The notes beneath the pieces were generated by a model. It did no database searches and was not told the DNA's origin. It saw only the letters and a list, made by a program, of their open reading frames with translations. From contig OW028576.1 of NCBI GenBank assembly GCA_932294295.1, forward strand, positions 26,233,227-26,297,226: 64,000 nt of DNA, written 5' to 3'. Position 1 is the stretch's first letter. The number at the start of each line of letters is the position of its first letter. A program made the position numbers and the translations under genes. The DNA comes from Alitta virens. Lineage: Eukaryota; Annelida; Polychaeta; Phyllodocida; Nereididae. This document shows positions 1 to 10,142 of the stretch, in pieces.

Positions 1-850
1 AAATTTATGTTAAAGCACAATGTTATTTAGATGTTTAATTATAATGTTATAAAATCATTAAAATAGGTCGTCTTTTTTACATCGTTTAATAACGTGCAAT
101 TAATGTTAAAATAAAACGTTATAAAAACGTTATACATGGATCATCCTCATAATGTTGCCAGATAACATTAAATTTATGTTAAAGCACAATGTTATATAGA
201 TGTTTAATTATAATGTTATAAAACTGTAAAAACCTAATGTTATAAGATTGTTAAAGATGGGTCGTCACTTTGATGCAATTGGATAATGTCAGATTAATGT
301 TAAAAGGAAACGTTTTAAACACATTTTAACGCCTTGACAGATAAAAAATTACCAAAACGTTAAACGAGGTCTTCTTTTTTATGTTTTTAGATTATGTTAA
401 ATTTACGTAAAAAAAAAGTAAAGGGCTCCAATGGGTTGGTATTGGAATATGTTATAAAAACATTAAAAAAACGATTAACTTCAACCATTTGAGGGCTATA
501 TCTTTCCAACGTAATATTAACATTTTTCCATGATGATGTTATCATAATGTTAGAACAATGTTATCACAATGGCTCATCTCAGACGTTAGATAATAACATT
601 TCTGTAATGTTTTTAAAACATAATATAGCAATATATTTTGAAATATGTAATACTGATATACTAATTACATCTTGAGGAAAATGTTATAAACTAACGCACT
701 TTTAACGTTTTTTAAACATTCAATATGAAACGTTGTAATAATGTTTCGGCAACCGTCCGTTTTGATGTTAATTTTACGTTATGAGATTACGTTATTCTGA
801 CCTTTCTCTAAACATTATTCTAACGTTATTTTAACGTTATTGTGTTAGCT
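1..850. repeat. AT-rich repeat block with AACGTTA/AATGTTA words
   Basis: The block is dominated by short words such as AATGTTA, AACGTTA and their complements. A stretch beginning at position 1 recurs at position 170 with few changes, giving a period of about 169 bases. No coding frame is credible. Similar AACGTT-rich repeats are common non-autonomous or satellite-like elements in marine animal genomes, but the family cannot be named from sequence alone. It ends within the 3' end of the first viral gene, whose stop codon lies in the repeat, so it marks either a host-virus junction or an insertion into the virus. Confidence 0.7.
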
Positions 851-1622
851 GGGTACACACAGCAAACAGACAAGTATCGTGACAAGTCTTAGTAAATAAA
901 TTGATGTCATTTCTGGAATTAATCCCTAATGATTTTAACAGGATTGATTGCATGTTGGGAGTTATTGTAGAATGAATGCCATGATAACACTGTTTCTCTA
1001 TCGGGTTTACACTATATACTGATTTTGAGCACATTTCTCTGTCCCCAACCAAATGAGCGTACAAATGATCTGTAGTGTCACACCAATTCCAATCACTGCT
1101 GAAACATAAACAGCATTTAAATTCTACTGTTAATTTCATCACAGTTTCGTTGTTCTCATCAAAGATGCACTGTTGTGGAATGTTTGTAAACTGCATTTCA
1201 CCTCCAAGATGGTTAAGATGCCAGCATAAATCCGGATATGATGAAAAGTCATCTGCCATGCCATATTTGGTCGTCTTGTGTAAGGCTTTTTTCCAAACAT
1301 CAAGCATACCATACTGATTATAGTTGTGTATCCATTGTTGGGAGCATACATATAATCGAACGTTCATTAAGGATGCATCTTCAGTCAGAATCACTCCATA
1401 ACAATGTTCTTCTGTGTGATTATTTACACAATTGAGCAGAATTTGTAAACATTCCAGGAGTCCAGTGCTTGTGTCAGGTAAAGTAGAAATATTAAATCCT
1501 TGTGCTGATTTGTAAGAATTTTCCAAAAGGCTAGTAATAGCACAATTGTTTTTAATGCCATACAAAGGCTTTGCAGTATTGTAAGGACAGTATATTGGAA
1601 AATTTAAATCATAGTTAGCCAT
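837..1622 (-). CDS. hypothetical protein, 3' end replaced by repeat
   Basis: An open frame of 261 codons begins MANYDLNFPIYCPYN. It has about a dozen cysteines, including a CCLCF cluster near residue 168, no signal peptide and no membrane segment. I do not recognise a family. The last few residues and the stop codon lie in the AACGTTA repeat block, so the true C-terminus is probably missing. It is read leftwards, and the 520-base gap upstream of it holds long G and C runs that may belong to its promoter region. It appears intact apart from the replaced end. Confidence 0.6.
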   Translation of the reverse strand: MANYDLNFPIYCPYNTAKPLYGIKNNCAITSLLENSYKSAQGFNISTLPDTSTGLLECLQILLNCVNNHTEEHCYGVILTEDASLMNVRLYVCSQQWIHNYNQYGMLDVWKKALHKTTKYGMADDFSSYPDLCWHLNHLGGEMQFTNIPQQCIFDENNETVMKLTVEFKCCLCFSSDWNWCDTTDHLYAHLVGDREMCSKSVYSVNPIEKQCYHGIHSTITPNMQSILLKSLGINSRNDINLFTKTCHDTCLFAVCTQLTQ

Positions 1623-1980
1623 GACAAAATCGTTCTCACATTACAGTGCCATTTCGTTTAGTATGAACACACAGCTTTCACACAGCTTTCAAGTGATTGG
1701 TGGAGACCACTTGACCACGTCTGGTAGGTGGTCACTTCGCATAAGTTGTAATGTCACCAAGTTAATCCAATCCAGTCTGTTAAGCTGCTCATTGAAATGG
1801 AAACATACATCAGTGGAGCAATAGCATGACTTGCTGACTGCTTGTTATCCAATAAAAATAAGGAAAAGATGACATGTCAAGCCTACTCCACTGAACCACA
1901 GTTAATCCATGTCTGCACACTAAGCGAAATGACTGCAAATGAACATATATTTGATATGCAAAGCTTTTTATAGTTCAGCT

Positions 1981-2088
1981 GAGAGGAGGAAGGGGGGGGG
2001 GCATTGCCTTGCCTCTATAGACTGTATTACAGCGTTAGTGCCAGGCCATTCTTCTAACAACAACCCTCCCCCCCCCCTCCTCTCTCCA
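1981..2088. repeat. inverted G-run/C-run pair in an intergenic gap
   Basis: Within the 1623-2142 gap a purine stretch GAGAGGAGGAAGG with ten G (1981-2001) is followed at 2064-2088 by its approximate complement, a C run plus CTCCTCTCTCC. The two could pair as a hairpin or form a G-quadruplex. The rest of the gap shows no gene. Comparable C or G runs sit in many other gaps of this window, often close upstream of a start codon. Confidence 0.5.
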
Positions 2089-2142
2089 GTTGAACCTTGG
2101 TGAACAGATTAACCTCATATGTATGGATTTTTGAAATATAGC

Positions 2143-4312
2143 TTAGGAAACTATTTGGGTTGTTTCGGTGGCCATATTTTCATCATCAGCATTGTTTAAT
2201 TTCAAAGTTAGTTCAGTGTACTTTCTTTCAGCTTTTTTCGCTCTAAAAAATTTAGCAAATTGAGATATCATATTGGGCACAAAATCCAACAACGACAATA
2301 CGAAAGCCACACAAACAACTCCAAATGGTGAAAATATAAAACCAAGAACAATGCTAAATTTACTTCCGAGCAGTCCACCCACGAGGTCATGTATGGCTTT
2401 GGTTATACTGCCCGTGCGTCCAGCAACTTGATCTGAAAAATCTCTGGCCTGTTTCAATGCTGCTTCTGTTTTGCTCTTATAAATTGTTAAGTTTTCCTTT
2501 TGAGTATTTTCTTCAATTTTCCAGCAAATTTATTGGAAACTTGTACATACTGATCCAATTCATCTTGCACAGAAAAAGTGATGTTTGGTAATGGCATAGG
2601 TGGATAAAGTTTGTTGGTCATATTGTCATAATGGTTAAGCTGCGCCTCATTCGATTTTGGAAATAAATTGACGACCATAGCAAAATTAAGTGTATGTATG
2701 TAAGTGACAAGGTCGGTAGTGTTTCTTGCATCAACAGTACAACCAGTATACCGTGAAGGTAAAAAGAAATCCTTGCCGCTCAAACTACAATAACAAGGTA
2801 CCATTATCCGACACATATTACAAACTTTCAAAAGGGAGTGGGGTCTAGTTGTTGAAAAGGGACAAGTTAGGCTCCAAATGTCTGGTTTTGGGCCTATTTG
2901 TGACGCGTGCATTAAAAATGAGGAATCTGCTGTGAGTTGTACAGCACTTCCATAAGGTTGCCATTGGTTCCCATCGATGTAGAGAAATTGGCATTTTTCC
3001 ATAATTTTTGTTTATTTTCTATGTATAAGGCAAAAGCACAAGTAATATCTGTGCTTCTACGCTTCCTTAATGCCGGCATACCCGTTGAACATACTTTCAA
3101 ATATGGTTGGCCTTGACAAGAAAAGAATAATTTATCGGATAATTCCATATATCTTTCATTATTGACACTGACTGCAAGAAAAGTCGGTAAATCTCTCAAT
3201 AATGTGAATTTTACTTGCATATCACTCGTCTGGTATTCCATACCAGCAGTGGTAGGGACTGGATATACATCTAAACGATATACTGACATAATCCCTTCTT
3301 TTCTTAGTAAGGGTACATTAATTGATACGTATAAGGTACTCCCAGGTCCACCTGTGTTTTTTTTATGAACGTAGGCGATATTTTTTAGATTATAATAATA
3401 GCTGAGTTTCTGAGAAGGTAGATGTAGATTAGAAAAGTCTCTTGCAGTCAATACTTTGCTGGTGATGTGTTTAATTAAATTTCTTAATTCAACTGCTGGA
3501 ATTAACATGGGGTTAATGTAACCAGCTGTTAATCTGATTATACCACTTGCCCACCTCTGAACACTAAGCTCAGTTTCTTCCACATAATGAGAATAATTAG
3601 CAATTGTTGGTAAAACCTTTGAAATAACATTATCGTCCAAAGATGTCACAAAATACATGCGATTTAGCAGGTCAATTTCAGCCAAACACACCTTCTGGTA
3701 AGTTTTAGGCATGTCGGATATTGTAGCATTTATTTTTTTATCTATATAATCTCCCTCTTTGCGTAAACCTGGTAATCTCTCATTAGACAACACAGAAAGC
3801 GATAGGACATTGTTATCAAAATTCCTGATACCTTTGGTATTGCTTTCTATCGCGGAGCCTAGGTAGTTGAAATGTCTCTGAAGTTTATGCAAGGTTTTGT
3901 AAGAAGGCGTACTAAAAAGACTTCCAAACATATCACCCACTATATAAGTTGGTAGTTCATAGGTCGCATGTCTTCTCCGTTTTGGGGCAGCTATAGCTAT
4001 AGGTACCATTTTCATAGTGTTATTCAACATTTCTTGAAAGGACGAGAATGATTCAACTGATTAAAGAGTGTTTAATGCTAGACATTGATTGTACCAATCC
4101 ATATCCTCTGGACATGTGAACTTGGACATATTTTGCACATGGATTGTAGGCCAAGGTATTACCCAAGTATGAGTATAATAGGAAGGTTCACCATTTTCTA
4201 AAATATTTCCAACCTTATCAAAATTGATACCATACCCTGGTTTTATAATCGTTTGGCGATAATCAACACACAATGTTGTTTCGACCAGAAAAAATAACAA
4301 AAATATAATCAT
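2143..4312 (-). pseudogene. envelope fusion (F-like) protein, copy 1, broken
   Basis: Read leftwards, the region encodes a signal peptide (MIIFLLFFLVETTLC), a basic cleavage-like site (APKRRRH) followed by a long helical region, a SINVPLL segment, several conserved cysteines (ALYIENKQK region, then CYCSLSGKDFFLP) and a C-terminal membrane anchor (FSIVLGFIFSPFGVVCVAFVL) with a charged tail. This order matches class I fusion proteins of the baculovirus F/errantivirus Env type; that assignment is inference. It is a paralogue of the gene at 11683-13736. The frame is broken by an in-frame TAA at 4061-4063, a frame change near 2912-3002 and another near 2457-2490. Confidence 0.65.
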
Positions 4313-4350
4313 TTTGTTGGCATGGTCATTGTCTATTTTTTAAAGAAATG

Positions 4351-4370
4351 TTTTATTTAAATAGTATAAA
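4351..4370 (-). promoter_or_regulatory. candidate TATA element for fusion gene copy 1
   Basis: The 87-base gap upstream of the fusion gene start at 4312 contains, on the minus strand, a TATACTATTTAAATAAAA-like stretch about 40-55 bases before the start codon. Composition and distance suit a TATA box, but AT-rich chance matches are common here. Confidence 0.3.
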
Positions 4371-4399
4371 ACAACTGCTGTTGACAATGGTGGATAACA

Positions 4400-5158
4400 T
4401 TATAAATATTCAAGCAGCCTAAAAAACCTATGTATTGGTACACAACCTTGCACTAACTTTATCTTTTTTTCCACAACAGGGACTTTTGGCTCGTCACAAA
4501 TTCTTTTCCTAAGTAATTTATTTCTTTGCAAATCTATGTTGATAACTAAGCGGTCTACATTATCAGCCAAAATAAGAATAATTTTATCTTCATCATAACA
4601 GACACTCAAAGTATCAATTCCAGGGATTTGTTCATAGCTTAACTTTGTCAAAGCCTGTTTTAGCATTGTGTGTGATACTGAGACAGGTTTTAATTGCCAC
4701 AACCACACAGTCATTTCTCTCTTGTCATCCCTGTTTATCTTATTTATCTGAAGTTTCTTACATATTGAAGGATTAGTCTTAACTGCAACCAATATGGCTC
4801 TTTCGTTGATAACGTTTCGCAAGCACAATGTCGTCCCTTCAGGAATATCATCGACGGCTTCCAGCATATGATTGAAATCCACATCAAAATAAAATGAGTT
4901 GTTCCTGTTTTCCACGTAAGAGTCTCTATTGGCCAAAAAAACCGATTTTCCATCAAATGAAGGCACCACATATGGGGTACTGCGAGTTTGTTTTCTGTAT
5001 TCCATCATATTCAACATAAATACATCAGTGCCGGGATGATTTAAACAAGGAACATTGTTGATGGCATCCCACGAATTTTGATCTGGTCCGAAACATTGTC
5101 CTTCATTTGGCTCAATTTCTGTAAAAGCAAAGGCCACACGATTTCCATTCCATTTCAC
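4400..5158 (-). CDS. unknown protein just downstream of DNA polymerase
   Basis: An intact frame of 252 codons starts MKWNGNRVAFAFTEIEPNEGQ and ends 18 bases after the polymerase stop in the same direction. It has alternating short hydrophobic strands and charged loops (for example IILILADNVDRLVINIDL near residues 195-215), a basic stretch NKLLRKR and no signal peptide or membrane segment. Position and beta-rich look make a polymerase accessory factor (clamp-like processivity factor) a reasonable guess, but no motif proves it. It is probably co-transcribed with the polymerase. Confidence 0.6.
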   Translation of the reverse strand: MKWNGNRVAFAFTEIEPNEGQCFGPDQNSWDAINNVPCLNHPGTDVFMLNMMEYRKQTRSTPYVVPSFDGKSVFLANRDSYVENRNNSFYFDVDFNHMLEAVDDIPEGTTLCLRNVINERAILVAVKTNPSICKKLQINKINRDDKREMTVWLWQLKPVSVSHTMLKQALTKLSYEQIPGIDTLSVCYDEDKIILILADNVDRLVINIDLQRNKLLRKRICDEPKVPVVEKKIKLVQGCVPIHRFFRLLEYL

Positions 5159-5176
5159 TGTTATGAAATGCTTATT

Positions 5177-8100
5177 TTAAGTGAGAAGGGAATTAACATA
5201 CAACATCCATAAATCGCAGACAGTTTCCTTTTTAGGCAATGTCAAATCTTTTAAGAGGTGGCAAATGTTGGACACTGCCATGTCGGGAGTGAACATGAAT
5301 AGGGGTGGGAATGGATCGCATTCATGGAATTGATTCACAAACATTTTCACTCTATTTTTAACTTCTACCAATTCCATGGAATTACTTATCACAGGAGGTT
5401 TGGGTACATGGTATTTTTTATCAGTTGTTTTCCTTTCAAAAACCATAGCTTTCTCCATCGCTTCTATATAATCTTTTAAGACTTCAGCCTCTTCACATTC
5501 TTTCATTGTAGGAGCATATTTGTTTTCTGGCTTTATTCGCCACATTTCAGGCATAGCTGTGACATGTAATTTGTTGATATCAGAATTTATTTCTTTATTC
5601 CGCCTCGAATTGTGTTTACTTTGCCAAGCCTTATTATCATGACATAACATAAATCGACGGTCTTGTTCCTGTTTGAATTTAATGCATTTTGGCGAAGCTA
5701 GAAATGTATTTAGTATCTTTAATATACCATTGCCAGCTTGAACACTAGAATTACGGAAAATATCAATGAACATAGGCGCCTTGTAAATTTCTACCCCTTC
5801 AATTTTGCACCACTCAATGGCTCGTTTCTTAGCTAACGTTTTTGGATTTTCGATGTCCCCCACTTTTTCTTTGCTCTTTAGCCACTCCACAGGTAGCAAA
5901 CAATTGCCTTGTTCAATTCTTTTCCGTTCATCAATCATCTTTTCTTTAATCTTAGCCCTTGTATTGAGAGCAAGATCACAGTTCATAGTGCTAGCAGTAA
6001 TATCATAACACAACTCTGTAATGGTTCTAGAAAGGATTTCCTGGTGGTGAAGTTCGGAGAATGCCAAATCATATATGTTTCTAAAAAATTTGAAAAGGCC
6101 ATCAAAATCATGACGCATTAGCAGTTTTATTCCAATTAATTGACAGCATGACTTCAAAATTGTTGTATCGGCTTTTTTTCCAGATATACCACATTTGTGT
6201 AAGGATACTGTAAGATCTGGTAATATTTTCACACCCGCATAGCATTTTTTGGCAAAGTTGAACAATGACAAAAATACTTTCTCGAACTCCAAATAACATG
6301 GTTTAGGAAAGAGAGGACAATTATTTTTATTCCCAAAATTTACTTCCTCTATGAAAGCATTGGCTTCCTCTATGAATTTTTTGATGATGTCGGTAACATT
6401 GGTTTCTCTTGGATTGAAGTTGTAATATCGTGCCATGCTACCAAAATCTAGACAATCTTTCTGGTTGGGTAACAGGGTCAAAAAAACTGAATCAGTATCT
6501 CCATTAATAACTGCCATGCCCTTTGTAGCCGCTAACTGCGCTAAGGTCCTTACTTGTTGATGACCTATATGGGTTATAGCATCACCTACGAGGCTGCAGA
6601 AGCGCATGGTCCCCCCATAAGTTGAATTATTTACGGTTTTTACTGCTAATTGATATAATTCATATATCAACCAATCTTGCATGTTATTGTCTCGCTTAGC
6701 TTCATCCCTTAATTTTTTGTAGAAAGTCCTAGCTTTTTCCATGTCTCGGGAAGATTTGTTCAAGATTGACTTGTAGTATGATTCAGTGGCAAAAAACACG
6801 TCATAGTTCACAATACCGTAACTGACACTAAACTTGCACTTTCTGGGATTATCCTTGCCAAAGACACCCGCTTTACACCTACCAGGGCATGCGTGCTTAA
6901 CAATAGGCCGTACATTTTCCAAAGAAATCTTATGGTAGTCTTGTCCCTCTTTGAGTTGTAAATTTTCAATGTCCTTCCAGTCAATCAGCGATGTGCAACA
7001 AATATTGTAACCAGCCATTATTGAAGGATATTGGGATTTGAAATCTAATGTAGCGCAAGGTATATAGTAACAGCCATAAACATCAGGAATAGTGGTCCCT
7101 CCAGGCGGTCTAAGTTCAGGGTAGTCATTATCCAAATTCCACGTGTGGTTTGGTACCCACAATCTATTTTCTTTTCTCACTTGGCCAATATCAGGTGTAA
7201 GCAAATTTTCTTCATATCCTAATCTATCCGCCAGTGAAACAACCCTCTTAATGCATAATTCCTGGTAAAGTTCTCGTTCGTTCAAACCTATAAGTTCGCT
7301 AAGAGTCAAATAGAATAGGCATATCTTTTTGACACGAACCAACTTTTCTAACAATAAAGTATCTATCATATTATAAACAGCCAGTTTTATTTTATCCCCG
7401 AGGAGCCATGTATCAAATAGTTTTTCATAACTAACAGCCTCATCCTTATATTTATTGTATCCCAAAAGAGTTTCGGCTGCTTCGTCCAATTTACAACCTC
7501 TATTTTTGTAACCAACAAATTTCATAACATCAACTAGAATAACATAGTCCATACAAATACTGTCAATTTTCCTTGTGGCCTTCCAAAAGTTAGAAGGTGT
7601 GTATGTATGCAGTTCTTCTTCAACAGTGTCTTCATCTTGTTCGTATTCTTCATCATCTGCTTCTTCTAACAAAGTCGGTGCATGGTTATGATGAGTAGTA
7701 CGATCCCTTTCTTCTAAGATTTGGTCACAGTAAACTCCCACACCATAACTTTTGTAATTACTTGCCTTGTAGTTGTGTGCCAAGCGCGCTGTACCTTGGT
7801 CGTCCCGTGACGTAAAGCTATATTTTATTGATCTAAACTGTGAGAAATCCTGATGACCTTTCTTTTTAAATTTATTGTGTCTTTGAGCTAAGAATGGTAG
7901 GTCATACTTGAAACCATTAAAAAAACAAATAAATGAACACTGACATCGCAGGACATATCTATGAAACTGTTCTAATAAGCAATTTTCAGTTTCAAAGAAA
8001 TGAATGAAAAATGTTTCATTCTCTTTCATGTTTGTGAAAGATGACTGATCAAACTGGCTTTTTATCAATTCAATTACCTTTTTTATGGGACAATGACGAT

Positions 8101-8662
8101 GGGCCTGTGCGATTTCTACATTAGGTGGCATTCTAAGAAACAGGACGTATTCTAGTGGTTCTGGGTCGTCATGATTAAAGAGCATTGTCGAAATCGATAT
8201 TACACTTTCCTCCTTAACAACATGGGGTTTATAATCAGATTCAATATCAAAAGCCAACCATCTCCTTTTATTGGATATACTGCGTGTTAGATTTTGCAAA
8301 TAATGGCTTCGCTCTTTTTCTGTATGAACCAATACATTATGCTGCCAGAAACATTTCAATGAAGCTCTGGCATCGTATGCGAACTTTAAAAGTTGAAAAT
8401 AAACAACGGTTATTGCCTGGTGTAGATCGATACCATCAATTTTGATGTTTTCATCATCTATATAACCACCACATTGTTTAACCAGACTGGAAAATTGAGT
8501 ATACTGTAATTTTTCCACTATGTAGAATATACGTCCCAGTATACTAGTTTTGAGCTGACGCCATGTCCAATATTCAGAAAGCGCATATTTAGTGCAAAAT
8601 TGTGTCTCTACTTTCTCCATTTCCTTTTTGATAACATTTTGTGTTGGGCGATTGGTAACCAT
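5177..8662 (-). CDS. family B DNA polymerase, catalytic part
   Basis: The intact 1161-codon frame has the full set of family B motifs: Exo I WLAFDIES (about residue 135-142), Exo II FFNGFKYDLPFL (247-258), Exo III YNMIDTLLLEKL (430-441), Pol A DFKSQYPSI (540-548), Pol B KTVNNSTYGG (675-684) and Pol C NGDTDSVF (720-727). The carboxylates for both 3'-5' exonuclease and polymerase activity are present. An acidic insert lies near 330-350. This would be the replicative polymerase in the nucleus. Exo I sits unusually close to the start for a herpesvirus-type enzyme, and the same reading frame continues upstream beyond TGA (8663-8665) and TAA (8675-8677), so this start is probably internal to the original gene. 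Confidence 0.93.
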   Translation of the reverse strand: MVTNRPTQNVIKKEMEKVETQFCTKYALSEYWTWRQLKTSILGRIFYIVEKLQYTQFSSLVKQCGGYIDDENIKIDGIDLHQAITVVYFQLLKFAYDARASLKCFWQHNVLVHTEKERSHYLQNLTRSISNKRRWLAFDIESDYKPHVVKEESVISISTMLFNHDDPEPLEYVLFLRMPPNVEIAQAHRHCPIKKVIELIKSQFDQSSFTNMKENETFFIHFFETENCLLEQFHRYVLRCQCSFICFFNGFKYDLPFLAQRHNKFKKKGHQDFSQFRSIKYSFTSRDDQGTARLAHNYKASNYKSYGVGVYCDQILEERDRTTHHNHAPTLLEEADDEEYEQDEDTVEEELHTYTPSNFWKATRKIDSICMDYVILVDVMKFVGYKNRGCKLDEAAETLLGYNKYKDEAVSYEKLFDTWLLGDKIKLAVYNMIDTLLLEKLVRVKKICLFYLTLSELIGLNERELYQELCIKRVVSLADRLGYEENLLTPDIGQVRKENRLWVPNHTWNLDNDYPELRPPGGTTIPDVYGCYYIPCATLDFKSQYPSIMAGYNICCTSLIDWKDIENLQLKEGQDYHKISLENVRPIVKHACPGRCKAGVFGKDNPRKCKFSVSYGIVNYDVFFATESYYKSILNKSSRDMEKARTFYKKLRDEAKRDNNMQDWLIYELYQLAVKTVNNSTYGGTMRFCSLVGDAITHIGHQQVRTLAQLAATKGMAVINGDTDSVFLTLLPNQKDCLDFGSMARYYNFNPRETNVTDIIKKFIEEANAFIEEVNFGNKNNCPLFPKPCYLEFEKVFLSLFNFAKKCYAGVKILPDLTVSLHKCGISGKKADTTILKSCCQLIGIKLLMRHDFDGLFKFFRNIYDLAFSELHHQEILSRTITELCYDITASTMNCDLALNTRAKIKEKMIDERKRIEQGNCLLPVEWLKSKEKVGDIENPKTLAKKRAIEWCKIEGVEIYKAPMFIDIFRNSSVQAGNGILKILNTFLASPKCIKFKQEQDRRFMLCHDNKAWQSKHNSRRNKEINSDINKLHVTAMPEMWRIKPENKYAPTMKECEEAEVLKDYIEAMEKAMVFERKTTDKKYHVPKPPVISNSMELVEVKNRVKMFVNQFHECDPFPPLFMFTPDMAVSNICHLLKDLTLPKKETVCDLWMLYVNSLLT

Positions 8663-8674
8663 TCACATAATAGG

Positions 8675-9427
8675 TTATATACAGTTGCCCCAGATATTCT
8701 GGAACACTTTGTCGGGTTGTAATACACCTCGAAACGGATTGAGTACCTCTCTTTTATTGTCAAATATCAAATCTCTATAATGTACTTGTGTTTCAAAATG
8801 AGCTCCCCTATCGACAACATCTATGGGCACATTGGTCTTCAAGCGTCCAACAACTGGGATTTTCTTAGTGTTAAAAAAATGTGTGTCCTGACCTAGACCA
8901 ATTCCATGTATGACTTTTTTGTCAATGCAAGACATTTCCTCTCTGTTGAGTGACATAATGCGTTCTCGAAACGTATTTACGTTTGAATGCCCATTTATGT
9001 ATAATTTCAACAGTTTTGAACCAAGGCATGCTTTTTTGTATGGACGCTTATATACTAATTTCATGTCCCTAATGGAATGTAAATTCATGTCCTGTAAATA
9101 TGTAAGTATTTCTTGTCTATAGGCAACATTTGCCCATTTGCTGGGCATATCCATGGTGAATTGTAGATAAACCATTTTACGCAAGCCATACACATCCACA
9201 AAACATTGTTTTTCTCCATAAACAGAAGGGCTGTCATCCTTTCGTTGAAAGCATGTAAAAACTAAAGGCTGATTAAAATCGTAGTGGTTTCCTGTATTTA
9301 CCAAATGAGAATTGTCCTTTTTACATTTCTGTAAGACGTTTTGATTGATTCTTGAGTGATTATTAAAGGCTGGAACACAACAATTCATGTGGCACCACCA
9401 ATTCTTGTGTGGATTTGGTAAGTTCAT
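8675..9427 (-). pseudogene. probable detached N-terminal part of the DNA polymerase
   Basis: The frame of 250 codons starts MNLPNPHKNWWCHMNCCVPAF and is in the same frame as the polymerase that follows, separated only by a TAA and a TGA three codons apart. A segment CFVDVYGLRKMVYLQFTMDM resembles the beta-rich N-terminal domain of family B polymerases, and adding this length puts Exo I at about residue 390, near where it lies in vertebrate herpesvirus polymerases. The joining is an inference. Alternatively it is a separate protein that ends naturally at 8675. Confidence 0.6.
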
Positions 9428-9937
9428 TTTGTAGGTTCAATGGTTCTAACACAAAATGATGCTGCGTTATCTCTCACAAGTGTATCGGTAATGGTAAAGG
9501 AATCAATTCCTCTTAGTTGATTAGGTGGGAAAAATAATCGAAAGCGAATACATTTCTTCTTACTTGTAATATTTGTCCAATCAGTATCAATGATTACAGT
9601 AGTGGATGATAATAATAAGTAATTCCACAGCCCCTCCGTATAGTAATTTGTAATGCTATAAGCTATTGCAAGCTCCCTGTTTGCCCTTGTGGGCTTCTGC
9701 CAGTAGCTTCAATACTATTACCTTTTCAGGCGTAATTCCATTGACCTTATTAGTGACCCCATTCACGTAAGACAATTCTCTACTTATGTCCAGCACCCGA
9801 AGGACTGTCCTGTCAAAAAGAAAAGATTGGTATGGTGCCTTCTTTGGAAATATAGGAATAATATTAGGTCTAGAATTCCAAAAGTTGGTCCCTCTTACGT
9901 TCCATTGGGAGGGTAATGGATCTTTAATGGTATGCAT
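9424..9937 (-). pseudogene. unknown small gene with a frame change
   Basis: An open frame starts MHTIKDPLPSQWNVRGTNF and stops at 9656 after 93 codons. A second frame then runs without a stop from about 9657 to 9424, encoding a plausible C-terminus (FPPNQLRGIDSFTITDTLV region). Its TGA overlaps the start codon of the next gene (ATGA), the typical tight packing of a viral genome, so one original gene of about 170 codons with a frame change near 9655-9665 is likely. The function is not recognised. Confidence 0.5.
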
Positions 9938-10142
9938 TTGTGAAATAAATGTGTAGTGTGGAATCCAGGCTTATTTAAATATTCATTTTCCAATCCGAGA
10001 GTTGCTTGATCAGTAATGATTGGTCAGGAATGAGAGGAGGGGAGGGGATTGGCGGTTGTGCCACAGGGATGGCCGCCCTCCCCCCCTTTCCCTTTCCTTT
10101 TAAATAGGGCAAAGCGTGCAGGTGGTTTTTCATTACATTTTC
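9938..10142. promoter_or_regulatory. divergent promoter region
   Basis: This gap separates leftward and rightward genes. It has a TATTTAAATA-like element near 9971-9984 facing the left gene and TTTTAAATAGG near 10098-10108 facing the right gene, about 35 bases before its ATG. Between them lie G-rich (10035-10050) and C-rich (10076-10088) stretches. Spacing to both starts suits a bidirectional promoter. Confidence 0.45.
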
